A stretch of 64,000 nucleotides of DNA, from contig NZ_JAVHNP010000001.1 in NCBI RefSeq assembly GCF_031769195.1, positions 558,001 to 622,000 of the forward strand, in the 5' to 3' direction. Positions 24,162 to 33,905 of the stretch are shown here, piece by piece. The translations under genes were made by a program, and so were the position numbers. This DNA comes from Vreelandella sp031769195 (GTDB lineage: Bacteria; Pseudomonadota; Gammaproteobacteria; Pseudomonadales; Halomonadaceae). The notes under the pieces were generated by a model that was not told where the DNA came from, did no database searches, and was given only the letters and a program-made list of their open reading frames with translations. Numbering within the stretch: position 1 is the stretch's first letter; each line of letters starts with the position of its first letter.

Positions 24162-25331
24162 ATGCGTATCGTTGAAATCCGCGAGAAAACCGTCTCGATT
24201 GCCTCCCCCATCGCCAATGCGTATATCGACTTTTCCAAGATGACCTGCTCGGTGGTCGCGGTGGTCACCGATGTGATTCGTGATGGCAAGCCGGTGATTG
24301 GCTACGGGTTTAATTCCAACGGCCGCTATGGGCAAGGTGCGCTGATGCGCGACCGTTTCCTAGACCGCATTAAAGAGGCCGACCCCGAGAGCCTGATCGA
24401 TCACGAGCACAACAACCTGGACCCGTTTGCGATTTGGAAAGCGCTCATGACTAACGAGAAGCCTGGCGGCCACGGCGAACGCTCCGTGGCGGTAGGCACC
24501 ATCGACATGGCCGTTTGGGACGCCGTGGCTAAAATCGAAGGTAAGCCGCTCTATCGCCTGCTCGCTGACCGCTACCGTAACGGCCAAGCGGACGACAAAG
24601 TGTGGGTGTATGCCGCAGGCGGTTACTACTACCCCGGCAAAGATCACTCAAAGCTCCAAGATGAAATGCGCAGCTATTTAGATCGCGGCTACAACGTGGT
24701 GAAGATGAAGATTGGGGCAGCTCCCCTGGATGAAGACCTGCGCCGTATCGAAGCAGTATTAAAGGTGGTGGGCGATGGCAGTCGTTTGGCGGTGGATGCG
24801 AACGGGCGTTTTGACCAAGAGACGGCCATTGCCTATGCCGAGGCGCTTTCACCCTACGGCCTGTTCTGGTACGAGGAAGCCGGTGACCCATTGGATTATG
24901 CGCTACAGGCGGAGCTTGCGAACCATTACAGCCTGCCCATGGCAACGGGCGAGAACCTGTTCTCCCATCAGGATGCGCGGAACCTGCTGCGCCACGGCGG
25001 CATGCGCGCCGACCGAGACTTTGTCCAGTTCGACTGCGCGCTGTCTTACGGTTTGGTGGAGTACATGCGCACGCTGAAGGTGATGGACGAGCTTGGTTGG
25101 TCATCGCGCCGGGTGGTGCCCCACGGTGGACACCAGATGTCGCTGAACATTGCCGCAGGCCTGCATTTAGGCGGCAACGAGTCTTATCCGGATGTCTTCC
25201 AGCCGTTTGGTGGCTTTGCCGATGGTATCCAGGTGGAAAATGGCTACGTTGGCCTGCCTGACATTCCCGGCGTCGGCTTCGAGGCTAAATCAAAACTTTA
25301 CGCAGTGATGCGCGAGCTAGGCGAAGGTTAA
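24162..25331 (+). CDS. tarD: D(-)-tartrate dehydratase-like enolase-superfamily enzyme
   Basis: Mandelate-racemase-subgroup enzyme of 389 residues. Its sequence strongly resembles Bradyrhizobium japonicum TarD, which dehydrates D-tartrate to oxaloacetate. Catalytic residues are in place: K181-x-K183 (VKMKIG), metal ligands D212 (VDANGR), E238 (WYEEAGD) and E264 (TGENLF), and His321 in PHGGHQ. The ATG at 24162 has AGGAG at 6-nt spacing; ten upstream codons lack family resemblance. No transporter or second catabolic gene accompanies it, so it seems to be a one-enzyme feed into central metabolism via oxaloacetate. Its stop overlaps the smc stop. Confidence 0.88.
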   Translation: MRIVEIREKTVSIASPIANAYIDFSKMTCSVVAVVTDVIRDGKPVIGYGFNSNGRYGQGALMRDRFLDRIKEADPESLIDHEHNNLDPFAIWKALMTNEKPGGHGERSVAVGTIDMAVWDAVAKIEGKPLYRLLADRYRNGQADDKVWVYAAGGYYYPGKDHSKLQDEMRSYLDRGYNVVKMKIGAAPLDEDLRRIEAVLKVVGDGSRLAVDANGRFDQETAIAYAEALSPYGLFWYEEAGDPLDYALQAELANHYSLPMATGENLFSHQDARNLLRHGGMRADRDFVQFDCALSYGLVEYMRTLKVMDELGWSSRRVVPHGGHQMSLNIAAGLHLGGNESYPDVFQPFGGFADGIQVENGYVGLPDIPGVGFEAKSKLYAVMRELGEG

Positions 25332-28300
25332 TCGACTAGTTCAGCGGCCTCATCAATACCTACGGAAACCAAACGCGATACGCCGGGCTCCTGCATGGTG
25401 ACCCCCATCAGGCGCTCGGCGGCTTCCATGGCAATCTTGTTGTGGGTGATATAGATGAACTGCACGCTTTCGGACATCTCTTTCACCAGCTTGGCGTAGC
25501 GGCCAACGTTGGCGTCATCCAGCGGAGCGTCGACCTCATCCAGCATACAGAACGGGGCCGGGTTGAGCTGGAAAATGGCAAAGACCAGCGACAGCGCAGT
25601 CAGGGCTTTTTCCCCACCGGATAGCAGGTGAATCGTGCTGTTCTTCTTACCCGGCGGTCGAGCCATGATGGCCACGCCGGTTTCTAACAGGTCATCACCG
25701 GTCAGCGTCAGCCACGCCGCCCCACCGCCAAACACACGGGGAAAGAGCGTTTGTAGGCCGTTATTGACCTGATCGAACGTCTCCCGGAAACGGACGCGGG
25801 TTTCTTGATCGATCCGCTTGATCGCCCGCTCCAGCGTTTCCAGTGCTTCGGTGAGCTCGGCATGCTGGGCTTCGAGATAGTTACGCCGCTCGGCCTGCTG
25901 ATCGTACTCCTCGATGGCTGCAAGGTTAATCGCCCCCAGGCGGCGGATTTTTTCCGAGGTACTTTCCAAACGCTCTTGCCACGCAGGTTCGCTGGCATCG
26001 CTGGGCAGCGTACTGGCGAGCGCATCGGCATCGTGGCCTAGTTCTGCTAACTGCTCATCCTGGGTCGCCGCTTTGAGCGCCAGCGCCTGCACGTCCATGC
26101 GGCGCTGCTGGAGCTGTTCGCGACTCTGTTCCAGATTACGCTCATGCTGCTGGCGGGCTAACTCATCGTTGCGCAGCTGCTCGGCCAGCGCTTGGGCCTG
26201 CTGGCGCGTCTCGTTGAGCCGACGCTCCTGCTGTTCGCGCTGGTGAAGCAGCTCTTCAAGCTCCTCAGCAGCCAGCTCGTCAGGCTCGACCAGCATTTCA
26301 CGGGACTCTTCCAGCTCGGCAATACGCAGTGAGAGGCGCTCTTCGGTATCGCTTGAGCGGGACTGCTGCGCGCGCAGGCTGTCTCGCTCGGCTTTTAAGC
26401 GCTCACGTTCCAAGGCCAGCGCCTGCTGCCGCGCTTTGAGCGGGGCATGCTGTTGGTTGAGCTGCTCACGCTGCTCACGCTGGCGGTGGCGCTGTTCGGC
26501 GCTGGTTTCGCGGGCTTCTGCGGCGGTTTCCAGTTGCTCCATGGCCGTGTGCCAACGAGCGCGCTGCTCTTCTAAAGTAAGCGTTAACTCCGCCTCATCT
26601 TCTTGCAGCTGGGCCAGTTCGTCGTCCAGCTCCGTGGCGCGACTGGAGAGGTGCTCAAGGCGCTGGGCCAAGCGCTGCTCTTGCACCGCGAGCTGTTGGC
26701 GGGTGGCCGCGTGGTCGCGCTCCTGCTCGGCTTGCTGCTCGCGGGAAAGATCTAAGGTTTCAATGGTCTCACTGGCGGCCTCGCACTGTTCATCCAAGAG
26801 CGCCAGCGCCTCTTCCGCCCGCTCACGCTCTGCGGCCAGCTCCTCAAAGCGACGGCGAGTGACCAGCAAGGCATCGACCCCTTCGCCGTTCGACTGCTGA
26901 TGCAGCCAGCCGCGCCCCCGCCATACGCCGTCACGGCTGACCACGCTCTCACCGGTAGCAAGCGAAGGCAACAGCGCCTCGGCAGCCTCGGCGGTGTCCA
27001 CGTAGTGAATACTTGCTAACCACTCCGTTAGCGCCCCGGCCCCTTTCACTAAATCACTCAGCCGATGGCCTTCGCCCGCCGTCGCAGAGGCAGGTGGCGC
27101 TTGATCAATTAAGCACCACTCCGTCGCCAGCGCGTCAGGCAGTGCTTGCAGCTGATTGGCGGCCACCAGCCGAGCATTTAGCCAGGGAGCGAGTAGCCAG
27201 GAAATAACCCGCTCCCAGCCTTGGCTAACCGCAATAGCTTCCCCCAAGCGGGACGCATCGGCGAGGCCATGCGCGGCCAGCGCCTCACTCAGTTGCGGGT
27301 CATGATCAGCCAGGGCGGCATCGATGAGCGCTTGCAGCGAAGCCAGCTCCCCCTGCTGCTGGCTGAGCGCGGCGCGCTGCGCATCCCGCTCGGCGACCGC
27401 CTGTTGATAAGCCGCTTTGGCATCGCTGTAGCGCTGCTGCCACTGTTCGCGCTCCACTTGAAAAGCATCGGCGCGCTGATCGGCTTCTTCCAGGCGAGCT
27501 TGGTATTCGGCGTGCTCGTTTTGTAGCGCGGTCATGTCGGCCAGCTCGCCGCGCTGCTGGCGGCGGCGCTGCCCTTCGGCCTGTAAACGGCTAATACGCT
27601 GCTCTAGATCGCGTAGCTGGTCTTGGCTACGGTCGGCGTCGCGGCTGGTTTCGCGCCAGCGGTTCTCAGCATCCGACCACTGCTGTTCGGCGGCTTCCAA
27701 GGCGGGCGTCGCTTCTGCCAGGGTTTGCTCGAGCATTTCTAGCTGCTCTTCCAGCGCTTCATGCTCAGGCAGCAGCTCCTCAAAGCGCTCGTCGATCACC
27801 GCAAGCCGCTCCTGATCGCCTTCACTGACCTGGCGCTGTTCGTCGAGATCCCGGCGGGCAGTGGCAATATCGTTGGCCAGTTGCGCTTCACGGCTGCGGC
27901 GGTGGGCTTGGTCCTGCTCTAAGCGGGCAATGCGCGTGGTGGTTTCATAAAACTGCTGCTGATGGCGGTCCAGCACGTCGGCTAGCTCGTCGTGCTGTTC
28001 CCGGGCCTGCTCTAGGCGGGTTTCACACTGGCGCACGCCAAACACGTCTTTCTCGACGGCAATTTCCAGCTCGCGCACACGGCTCTCTTGATGGGACTGC
28101 TCGGTCCGCAGGGTGCGCCCACGCAGCAGCGCCAGCTCACCTTTTAACCGGTACTCCTGCTGCTTCAGCTCTTGATAGCGTTTTGCCGCTTCCGCCTGGC
28201 GCTTCAAGCGTTCGAGCTGTTTATCCAACTCTTCACGAATGTCATCCAGGCGTTCCAGGTTCTCCTGGGTACGACGCATGCGGTTTTCGGTTTCCCTGCG

Positions 28301-28828
28301 GCGCTCTTTGTACTTGGAAATGCCTGCGGCTTCTTCGAGGGTGGCGCGCAGGTCATCTGGGCGGGCTTCAATCAGCCGCGAGATCATGCCCTGGCCGATA
28401 ATAGCGTAGGAGCGCGGGCCAAGGCCGGTGCCCATAAATAGGTCGGCGATGTCACGACGGCGGCACTTTTGGCCGTTGAAGAAGTAGTTGGACTGGCCAT
28501 CCCGGGTTACCAGACGCTTAACGGCAATTTCCGAGTATTGGGCGTATAAACCACCCATGCCGCCATCGCGGTTATCGAACTTCAGCTCGATAGACGCCTG
28601 CCCGACCGGCTTACGCCCGGTAGAGCCGTTAAAGATAACGTCGGCCATGGATTCGCCGCGCAGGGTTTTGGCGGAAGACTCCCCCATCACCCAGCGCACG
28701 GCGTCGATAATATTGGATTTACCGCAGCCGTTGGGCCCTACAATAGCGGTCATATTGCCATCGAAGGGTACGGTGACCGGATCAACAAAGGACTTGAACC
28801 CAACAAGACGAATAGAGGTTAAGCGCAT
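25328..28828 (-). CDS. smc: Chromosome segregation ATPase SMC
   Basis: Structural-maintenance-of-chromosomes ATPase of 1,166 residues that condenses DNA with ScpAB. Walker A GPNGCGKS is at residues 31-38. Two long coiled coils (about 170-480 and 660-1000) flank a hinge near 500-640. The C-terminal head has the signature LSGGEKALTALSL and Walker B FCMLDEVDAPLDDANV. Members of this form replace MukBEF in Pseudomonas-like bacteria. It lies 33 bp downstream of ccmI's start side on the complementary map, i.e. it is transcribed ahead of the inserted tarD region and convergent with tarD; the shared TTAA serves both stops. Confidence 0.97.
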   Translation of the reverse strand: MRLTSIRLVGFKSFVDPVTVPFDGNMTAIVGPNGCGKSNIIDAVRWVMGESSAKTLRGESMADVIFNGSTGRKPVGQASIELKFDNRDGGMGGLYAQYSEIAVKRLVTRDGQSNYFFNGQKCRRRDIADLFMGTGLGPRSYAIIGQGMISRLIEARPDDLRATLEEAAGISKYKERRRETENRMRRTQENLERLDDIREELDKQLERLKRQAEAAKRYQELKQQEYRLKGELALLRGRTLRTEQSHQESRVRELEIAVEKDVFGVRQCETRLEQAREQHDELADVLDRHQQQFYETTTRIARLEQDQAHRRSREAQLANDIATARRDLDEQRQVSEGDQERLAVIDERFEELLPEHEALEEQLEMLEQTLAEATPALEAAEQQWSDAENRWRETSRDADRSQDQLRDLEQRISRLQAEGQRRRQQRGELADMTALQNEHAEYQARLEEADQRADAFQVEREQWQQRYSDAKAAYQQAVAERDAQRAALSQQQGELASLQALIDAALADHDPQLSEALAAHGLADASRLGEAIAVSQGWERVISWLLAPWLNARLVAANQLQALPDALATEWCLIDQAPPASATAGEGHRLSDLVKGAGALTEWLASIHYVDTAEAAEALLPSLATGESVVSRDGVWRGRGWLHQQSNGEGVDALLVTRRRFEELAAERERAEEALALLDEQCEAASETIETLDLSREQQAEQERDHAATRQQLAVQEQRLAQRLEHLSSRATELDDELAQLQEDEAELTLTLEEQRARWHTAMEQLETAAEARETSAEQRHRQREQREQLNQQHAPLKARQQALALERERLKAERDSLRAQQSRSSDTEERLSLRIAELEESREMLVEPDELAAEELEELLHQREQQERRLNETRQQAQALAEQLRNDELARQQHERNLEQSREQLQQRRMDVQALALKAATQDEQLAELGHDADALASTLPSDASEPAWQERLESTSEKIRRLGAINLAAIEEYDQQAERRNYLEAQHAELTEALETLERAIKRIDQETRVRFRETFDQVNNGLQTLFPRVFGGGAAWLTLTGDDLLETGVAIMARPPGKKNSTIHLLSGGEKALTALSLVFAIFQLNPAPFCMLDEVDAPLDDANVGRYAKLVKEMSESVQFIYITHNKIAMEAAERLMGVTMQEPGVSRLVSVGIDEAAELVD

Positions 28829-28861
28829 TGCGACCCTTAGCTGCGGTGGCTTTCGTGGAGA

Positions 28862-30103
28862 TTATTCAAAGATGCGGTTAATAACGACATTGGCGGCATC
28901 ATCTTCGCGGATAGGGCCAACGCTGACGCTTTCCAAGTCGCCAAACAGGTCGCCCGGCTGCGGCGTGGCCTGCCCAGAGGCAGATACGCGCACCACCAAG
29001 CGCGCTTCGCGCACCTGGGAGATTTGCGCTTGTGGCGACATGGCGGTGGTGTCGTCCAGCACGACGGTCATCGGCAGCTCGGAGACCTGAGCACGAATCA
29101 CCGCCAGCGGCGGCAGTTCGCCGTCGATATCTCGGGCGGTGATAAACACCGTGGCGTCGTCGCTGACATTGTCTACCAAGGCTTCGTCCAGAGAGACATT
29201 CACACGAACCCCCTGGCTCTGGGCGGCGGCAGGTGCCTCTGGCGTTACGCCCATGCGCTCTTGAGCCACGCGAATACCATCACGCAGCGACGCGGCGGTT
29301 TCTGGGTCTTCGATATTGGCCACGGCCCGGCGCCAGCGGTCGACAGCGGTTTCATAGTCGCCGTTATCAAACGCGTGGATACCGAGCAGCCCTAATACGG
29401 TGGGCTGACGCGGGTCCAAGGCCAGCGTTTCATCCACTAATGCTTGAACGTCGGGGGTTAATTCACGTTCAGCCATAAAAAAGCGTAGCTGCGCCAGCTG
29501 AGCAAGCAGCGGCGGAATGCGCCCTTCAATAGCAATTAAGCGCTCCAGGGCATCGGCGGCTTTATCAGGCTGACCAGTATCGCGGTAGAGGGGAAACAGC
29601 GAACTCCACACATTGGGATTATTGGGCTGGCGTTCCGCCTCGGCCTCCATACGCTCCAGGAACATCATCAACGAGCCTTCCGGGTCGTTTCTGATCTCTT
29701 CTTGGATGGCGTAGAGCGTCAGGTCTCCTTCGGCTCCGTTTTGCTGGTACCAAAACGTGCTGGCTCCTACCACGGCGACCATCACCAGTGGCACCACCAG
29801 CCGCCCAGCCGTGGCGGTTTTCAGCGGGCGCTTAGTTTGTGTGGCGGTATCCTCCAGCAGGCTGCGCTCTAACTCTAGGCGGTCTTCATTAAAGCGGGCT
29901 TCGTCTATGTCACCGCGTTCGCGGGCGGCTTCTAAAGAAGCCAGACGGCGCTGGAAAATCGCCACGTTTTGCTCGGCGGAAGTGTCATTGGCTTCAAAAT
30001 GATCTAGCTGGTCACGCAGAGCGCGGGCACCACGCATGGGTGCAATCAGCAGCCACAGCGCAGGCAGTAATAGTAAGGCAATCGCTATCCAGAGCGGTGT
30101 CAT
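28862..30103 (-). CDS. ccmI: Cytochrome c maturation protein CcmI
   Basis: A 413-residue inner-membrane protein that chaperones apocytochrome c to the CcmFH haem lyase. The first TM helix is at 3-22 (LWIAIALLLLPALWLLI), with a cytosolic loop holding the typical FQRRLASLEAARERGDIDEA and a second TM near 98-118. A periplasmic TPR region (about 150-290) is followed by a C-terminal beta-rich domain (about 300-410). It is the last gene of the ccm operon; its start overlaps the ccmH stop by 4 bp. Confidence 0.93.
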   Translation of the reverse strand: MTPLWIAIALLLLPALWLLIAPMRGARALRDQLDHFEANDTSAEQNVAIFQRRLASLEAARERGDIDEARFNEDRLELERSLLEDTATQTKRPLKTATAGRLVVPLVMVAVVGASTFWYQQNGAEGDLTLYAIQEEIRNDPEGSLMMFLERMEAEAERQPNNPNVWSSLFPLYRDTGQPDKAADALERLIAIEGRIPPLLAQLAQLRFFMAERELTPDVQALVDETLALDPRQPTVLGLLGIHAFDNGDYETAVDRWRRAVANIEDPETAASLRDGIRVAQERMGVTPEAPAAAQSQGVRVNVSLDEALVDNVSDDATVFITARDIDGELPPLAVIRAQVSELPMTVVLDDTTAMSPQAQISQVREARLVVRVSASGQATPQPGDLFGDLESVSVGPIREDDAANVVINRIFE

Positions 30104-30570
30104 GAAGACCTCTCGCGGTTAATCAGGGCATCCAGGCGAGCGCGCTCTTCGGCGCTCAGCGCTTTCGCAGAGGCGTTTCGGCGGGCGCGCACCATCAGCA
30201 CCACCACCAGTGTGCCTAGCACAAACAGCCCGATAGGCAGCCCCCACAGCAGGTAGGTGCGGTTTTCCAAGCGCGGATTGTAGAGGATGTATTCGCCAAA
30301 CCGCTGCACCATGTGGTTGATGATTTCGATATCCGACTGACCATCTTGAAGCAGTTGGTAGACACGCTCCCGCATGTCACCGGAGATCGGTGCGTCAGAA
30401 TCATCAATCGCCTGGTTTTCGCACAGTGGGCAGCGCATCGAGGCCGTGAGGTCTCGGTAGCGCTGCTCCATCACTGGGTCGTCGAACTCACGGAGTTCAA
30501 TACCGGCCGCCACAACACTGCCCGCTAGAGCCAGCAGCACCACGGCGAACATCCAACGCATTATCGCCAT
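30100..30570 (-). CDS. ccmH: Cytochrome c maturation thiol oxidoreductase CcmH
   Basis: A 156-residue periplasmic-facing protein that reduces apocytochrome c CxxCH thiols for haem attachment. It has an N-terminal signal/anchor (about 5-20), the active motif RCPLCENQAIDDSDA near 46-60 (family LRCxxCxNQ), and a C-terminal TM (LLWGLPIGLFVLGTLVVVLMV). This is the short CcmH form. CcmI is separate, unlike the fused E. coli CcmH. It overlaps ccmG by 10 bp and ccmI by 4 bp. Confidence 0.95.
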   Translation of the reverse strand: MAIMRWMFAVVLLALAGSVVAAGIELREFDDPVMEQRYRDLTASMRCPLCENQAIDDSDAPISGDMRERVYQLLQDGQSDIEIINHMVQRFGEYILYNPRLENRTYLLWGLPIGLFVLGTLVVVLMVRARRNASAKALSAEERARLDALINRERSS

Positions 30571-31088
30571 TTTTCCACCTCCGGCAGGATGCGCTCGCGA
30601 ACATCTTCAGGCGAGACGTAACCTTTATGGTGGTAACGAATCACTCCTTCGGCATCCACCAAAAAGGTTTCCGGCGCGCCGTACACGCCCAGATCAAACC
30701 CCAGGCTGCCCTCAGGATCGAACACGTTGACCTCAAAGGGGTCGCCAAACTCGCTCAGAAATTCCAGGCCTTTCTCGCGAGTGTCTCGGTAGTTGATACC
30801 CACCATGCGAATGCCGTTATCAGCAAGCTCCAGCAGCTGGGGCATCTCCTGCTTACAGGCGGGGCACCACTCCCCCCAGACGTTCACCAGCGTGACTTCA
30901 CCGGTAAGCAGCGTTTGATCCACCTGGCGGTTGGCATCGCGCAGCGTGCTGGCTTCAAACGCCGGAAACTCCCGCGCCATGAGCGCTGAGTCTCGATGGG
31001 AGGGGTCGCGCCCCAAGCCTTGATAAAGAAACAGCGCAATGCCTAAAAAGCCAATAGGCAACAGCAGTAGCAGCAGGCGTCGTGTCAT
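30561..31088 (-). CDS. ccmG: Thiol:disulfide interchange protein CcmG/DsbE
   Basis: A 175-residue membrane-anchored thioredoxin-fold protein (TM at about 5-22) that passes reductant to CcmH and apocytochrome c. The active site is WCPAC in NVWGEWCPACKQEMP near 68-82. The GVYGAPETFLVD cis-Pro loop and the C-terminal YHHKGYVSPEDV are also family marks. Its start overlaps the ccmF stop by 4 bp. Confidence 0.96.
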   Translation of the reverse strand: MTRRLLLLLLPIGFLGIALFLYQGLGRDPSHRDSALMAREFPAFEASTLRDANRQVDQTLLTGEVTLVNVWGEWCPACKQEMPQLLELADNGIRMVGINYRDTREKGLEFLSEFGDPFEVNVFDPEGSLGFDLGVYGAPETFLVDAEGVIRYHHKGYVSPEDVRERILPEVEKWR

Positions 31089-33091
31089 ACCGTGGCCTCC
31101 TGAGTGGTCGAGCGGTCGGTGCTCATGGGCGCGGTTTGACGGACAGCCGCACGGCGGTAGCGTTTATCCGCTACGGCCAGGAGCCCACCAAAGGCCATTA
31201 ACAGGCCGCCTAGCCACAGCCAGCGAACAAACGGTTTGTACTGCACCCGCATGGCGTAGCTGCCATCGCCTAGGTCTTCGCCCATGGCAACATACAAATC
31301 GCGGAACAAACCAGGGCGCAGCGCTACTTGAGTCATCGGCATACCGGTGGCGAGGTAAAGGCGCTTCTCGGGGCGCATCACAAAGCTGCGGCCCTCTTCT
31401 CCACGCTGTACCTGAATAATCGACGTATCGGCCAGGAAGTTCGGGCCGCGCCGGTTGGTCAGCTCGGTCATGGTGAACTGATAGCCCGCCACTTCAACGG
31501 TAGTACCGGGCGACATACGCACGTTGCGCTCGATGTTGTAGTTTGAGACCACGGCGACACCCACGATGGTGACCGCAATGCCCACGTGGCCAAGCACCAT
31601 GCCCCAGTAAGAAAGCGAGAGCTTACGTAGCCCCGCCACAAACGAGCTGGCATGGCGAGTTTTATCAAACAGGTCGCGCACCATTGGGAGGACAATCCAC
31701 AGCGCCGAAATAATGCCAAGCGCAACCCACAGGTTCCACTCACCGCCGTAGATCAACGGCATGGCTACCCCCAACACGATGGCCGCCGCTGCTGCTAGCC
31801 CCAACTTACGCCATAGTTCCTGGCCATTCATACTTTTCCAGCGAGCAATAGGCCCAAGCCCCATAAAGATGCACATCACCACGGTGAGCGGCACAAACAG
31901 AGCATTAAAGTAGGGAGGCCCTACGCTAATTTTACCCAAGCCCAAAGAGTCGAGAATCAGCGGGTAAACAGTGCCAAGTAGCACGGTGACGGTCATGATC
32001 ACCAGGATAATATTGTTGATCAACAGCAGGGAATCACGGGACAGCCAGTTAAAGCCGACCTTATGGCTGACCCGCGGCGCACGCAGCGCAAAGACCAGCA
32101 GCGACAGCGTGACGGTGATCGCCAGCAGCATCAGAATAAAGAAGCCGCGGGAGGGGTCGTTAGCAAATGCGTGAACCGAGGTCAGCACGCCCGAGCGCAC
32201 TAGGAAAGTCCCCATTAACGACAATGAGAACGTAGAAATCGCCAGCAGTACGGTCCAGCTCTTAAACGATCCGCGCTTTTCCGTCACCGCCAGTGAGTGA
32301 ACCAGCGCCGTGCCCGTTAACCAGGGGAGCAGCGAAGCGTTCTCTACCGGGTCCCAGAACCACCAGCCGCCCCAGCCAAGCTCGTAATAAGCCCACCAGC
32401 TACCCAGCGCGATACCGACGGTTAAAAAGGCCCAGGCAATGTTGGTCCAGGGGCGCGCCCAACGGGTCCAGGCGGCATCTAAACGGCCACCCAGCAACGC
32501 GGCAATCGCAAAGGCAAAGACCACGGAGAAGCCCACATAGCCCATGTACAGCATCGGCGGGTGCACAATCAGGCCAAAATCCTGCAGCAGCGGGTTAAGG
32601 TCCGCGCCGTCTTGAGGCATGTTAGGTAGTAGGCGCTCGAAGGGGTTAGAGGTCATGAGGATGAAGAGCAAGAAGCCCACACACACCATACCCATAATGC
32701 CCTGCACCCTGGCCACCATGTCGCGGGGTAAGTCGCCAGAGAAGACAGAGGCCGCATAGCCCCAGCCCGCCAACATTAAGCTCCAGAGCAGTACCGAGCC
32801 TTCATGGTTTCCCCATACCGCGCTGAATTTATAGTACCAGGGCAGCAAAGAGTTGGAGTTGTTGGCCACGTTAGCCACGCTAAAATCATCCAGCATGTAA
32901 CTGGTGGTCAAACAGAGGTAGGCAATGGCGACAAACAGAAACTGCCCAGTCGCCATCGGGCGACCATAGGCCATCCATAGCGGACGACGCGTCGCGGCCC
33001 CAGCCAGCGGCATCACTGCCTGGACCACCGCCATTAATAGCGCAATGACCAGGGCAAAGTGGCCAATTTCAGGAATCATTTTGATCAGCAT
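31085..33091 (-). CDS. ccmF: Haem lyase subunit CcmF
   Basis: A 668-residue polytopic membrane protein that attaches haem to apocytochrome c. The Trp-rich WWD signature reads GGWWFWDPVENASLLPWL near 240-257. Many TM helices and a large periplasmic loop (about 510-610) are present. The length is typical. It lies 60 bp downstream of ccmE. That gap and the overlaps before ccmG are consistent with a single transcript. Confidence 0.97.
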   Translation of the reverse strand: MLIKMIPEIGHFALVIALLMAVVQAVMPLAGAATRRPLWMAYGRPMATGQFLFVAIAYLCLTTSYMLDDFSVANVANNSNSLLPWYYKFSAVWGNHEGSVLLWSLMLAGWGYAASVFSGDLPRDMVARVQGIMGMVCVGFLLFILMTSNPFERLLPNMPQDGADLNPLLQDFGLIVHPPMLYMGYVGFSVVFAFAIAALLGGRLDAAWTRWARPWTNIAWAFLTVGIALGSWWAYYELGWGGWWFWDPVENASLLPWLTGTALVHSLAVTEKRGSFKSWTVLLAISTFSLSLMGTFLVRSGVLTSVHAFANDPSRGFFILMLLAITVTLSLLVFALRAPRVSHKVGFNWLSRDSLLLINNIILVIMTVTVLLGTVYPLILDSLGLGKISVGPPYFNALFVPLTVVMCIFMGLGPIARWKSMNGQELWRKLGLAAAAAIVLGVAMPLIYGGEWNLWVALGIISALWIVLPMVRDLFDKTRHASSFVAGLRKLSLSYWGMVLGHVGIAVTIVGVAVVSNYNIERNVRMSPGTTVEVAGYQFTMTELTNRRGPNFLADTSIIQVQRGEEGRSFVMRPEKRLYLATGMPMTQVALRPGLFRDLYVAMGEDLGDGSYAMRVQYKPFVRWLWLGGLLMAFGGLLAVADKRYRRAAVRQTAPMSTDRSTTQEATV

Positions 33092-33151
33092 GAGCGCTCC
33101 GGATTCACATGAGGCTTTATCGCTTAAGTACGTTAAAAGAGCGATACGCCG

Positions 33152-33661
33152 TTAATAGTCGCTTGCTTGTGGAACGCCCTGCTGCTCTAGGCGCTTGCCC
33201 ACTTCGGCGGCTTTGGCCTGAAAATCTGCGGGAGAGTAGCCTGCTTCTTCCAGCGCCTGGGCCACTTCTGGAGGCATATAGTTTTCATCATGGCGAGCCA
33301 GCACTTTATCCGCGTAGAGACGCCCATCTGCCTGCAGCTCACCGATGACGACCACTCCCTGCCCTTCACGGAAAAGGTCCGGCAAGATGCCGCTGTAGTA
33401 GACCTCTAAGTCATCGACGTAGTCGGTGACGACGAACTCCACATCCAAACTGTCTGGGTCGCGGGATACAGAGCCCTCTTTAACCATGCCACCAGCGCGA
33501 ATCTGGCGCTCCATAGGGGCATCGCCCTGGGCAATTTGCACCGGGCTGAAGAACAGGTTGATGTTGGCCCGTAGCGCGTAAAGGGTGAGGCCCACCGCGA
33601 TGGCGGTGAGCGACAGCAATCCCAAGATGACAAACAGCTTTTGTTTACGTTTAGGCGTCAT
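33152..33661 (-). CDS. ccmE: Haem chaperone CcmE
   Basis: A 169-residue periplasmic haem chaperone. The N-terminal TM anchor (about 8-28) follows MTPKRKQKL. The covalent haem-binding segment is LARHDENYMPPE, whose HxxxY motif places His near residue 127. The ATG at 33661 is preceded by AAGGA at 8-nt spacing; the 28-codon upstream extension overlaps ccmD and is rejected. It overlaps the ccmD 3' end by 11 bp. Confidence 0.96.
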   Translation of the reverse strand: MTPKRKQKLFVILGLLSLTAIAVGLTLYALRANINLFFSPVQIAQGDAPMERQIRAGGMVKEGSVSRDPDSLDVEFVVTDYVDDLEVYYSGILPDLFREGQGVVVIGELQADGRLYADKVLARHDENYMPPEVAQALEEAGYSPADFQAKAAEVGKRLEQQGVPQASDY

Positions 33662-33905
33662 GGCGAACGTCCTTCTGAGCAGAGGTAACTGGCTCTTGCA
33701 GGGGCTGCGCGTGCGATGGCTGGGCGTTACGCTGGGCGTTTTCACGACGTACCCGGCGCTTTACCACGTTCAATAACTGCCGGCGCTCCTGGCGGGCATG
33801 CCAGACAATGACCAGCATTAACAGCGCAGTGACTCCCCAGGCAGCCCACACGTAAACCGCATGACCGCCCATGGCAAAAAATTCGTTCAGCGAGGAAAAG
33901 GCCAT
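33651..33905 (-). CDS. ccmD: Haem exporter protein CcmD
   Basis: An 84-residue small membrane protein that helps release haem-loaded CcmE from CcmABC. The N-terminal FFAMGGHAVYVWAAWGVTAL includes the single TM helix (about 15-38). It is followed by basic WHARQERRQLL and a hydrophilic tail somewhat longer than usual. It shares one base with ccmC upstream and overlaps ccmE by 11 bp. Confidence 0.93.
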   Translation of the reverse strand: MAFSSLNEFFAMGGHAVYVWAAWGVTALLMLVIVWHARQERRQLLNVVKRRVRRENAQRNAQPSHAQPLQEPVTSAQKDVRHDA

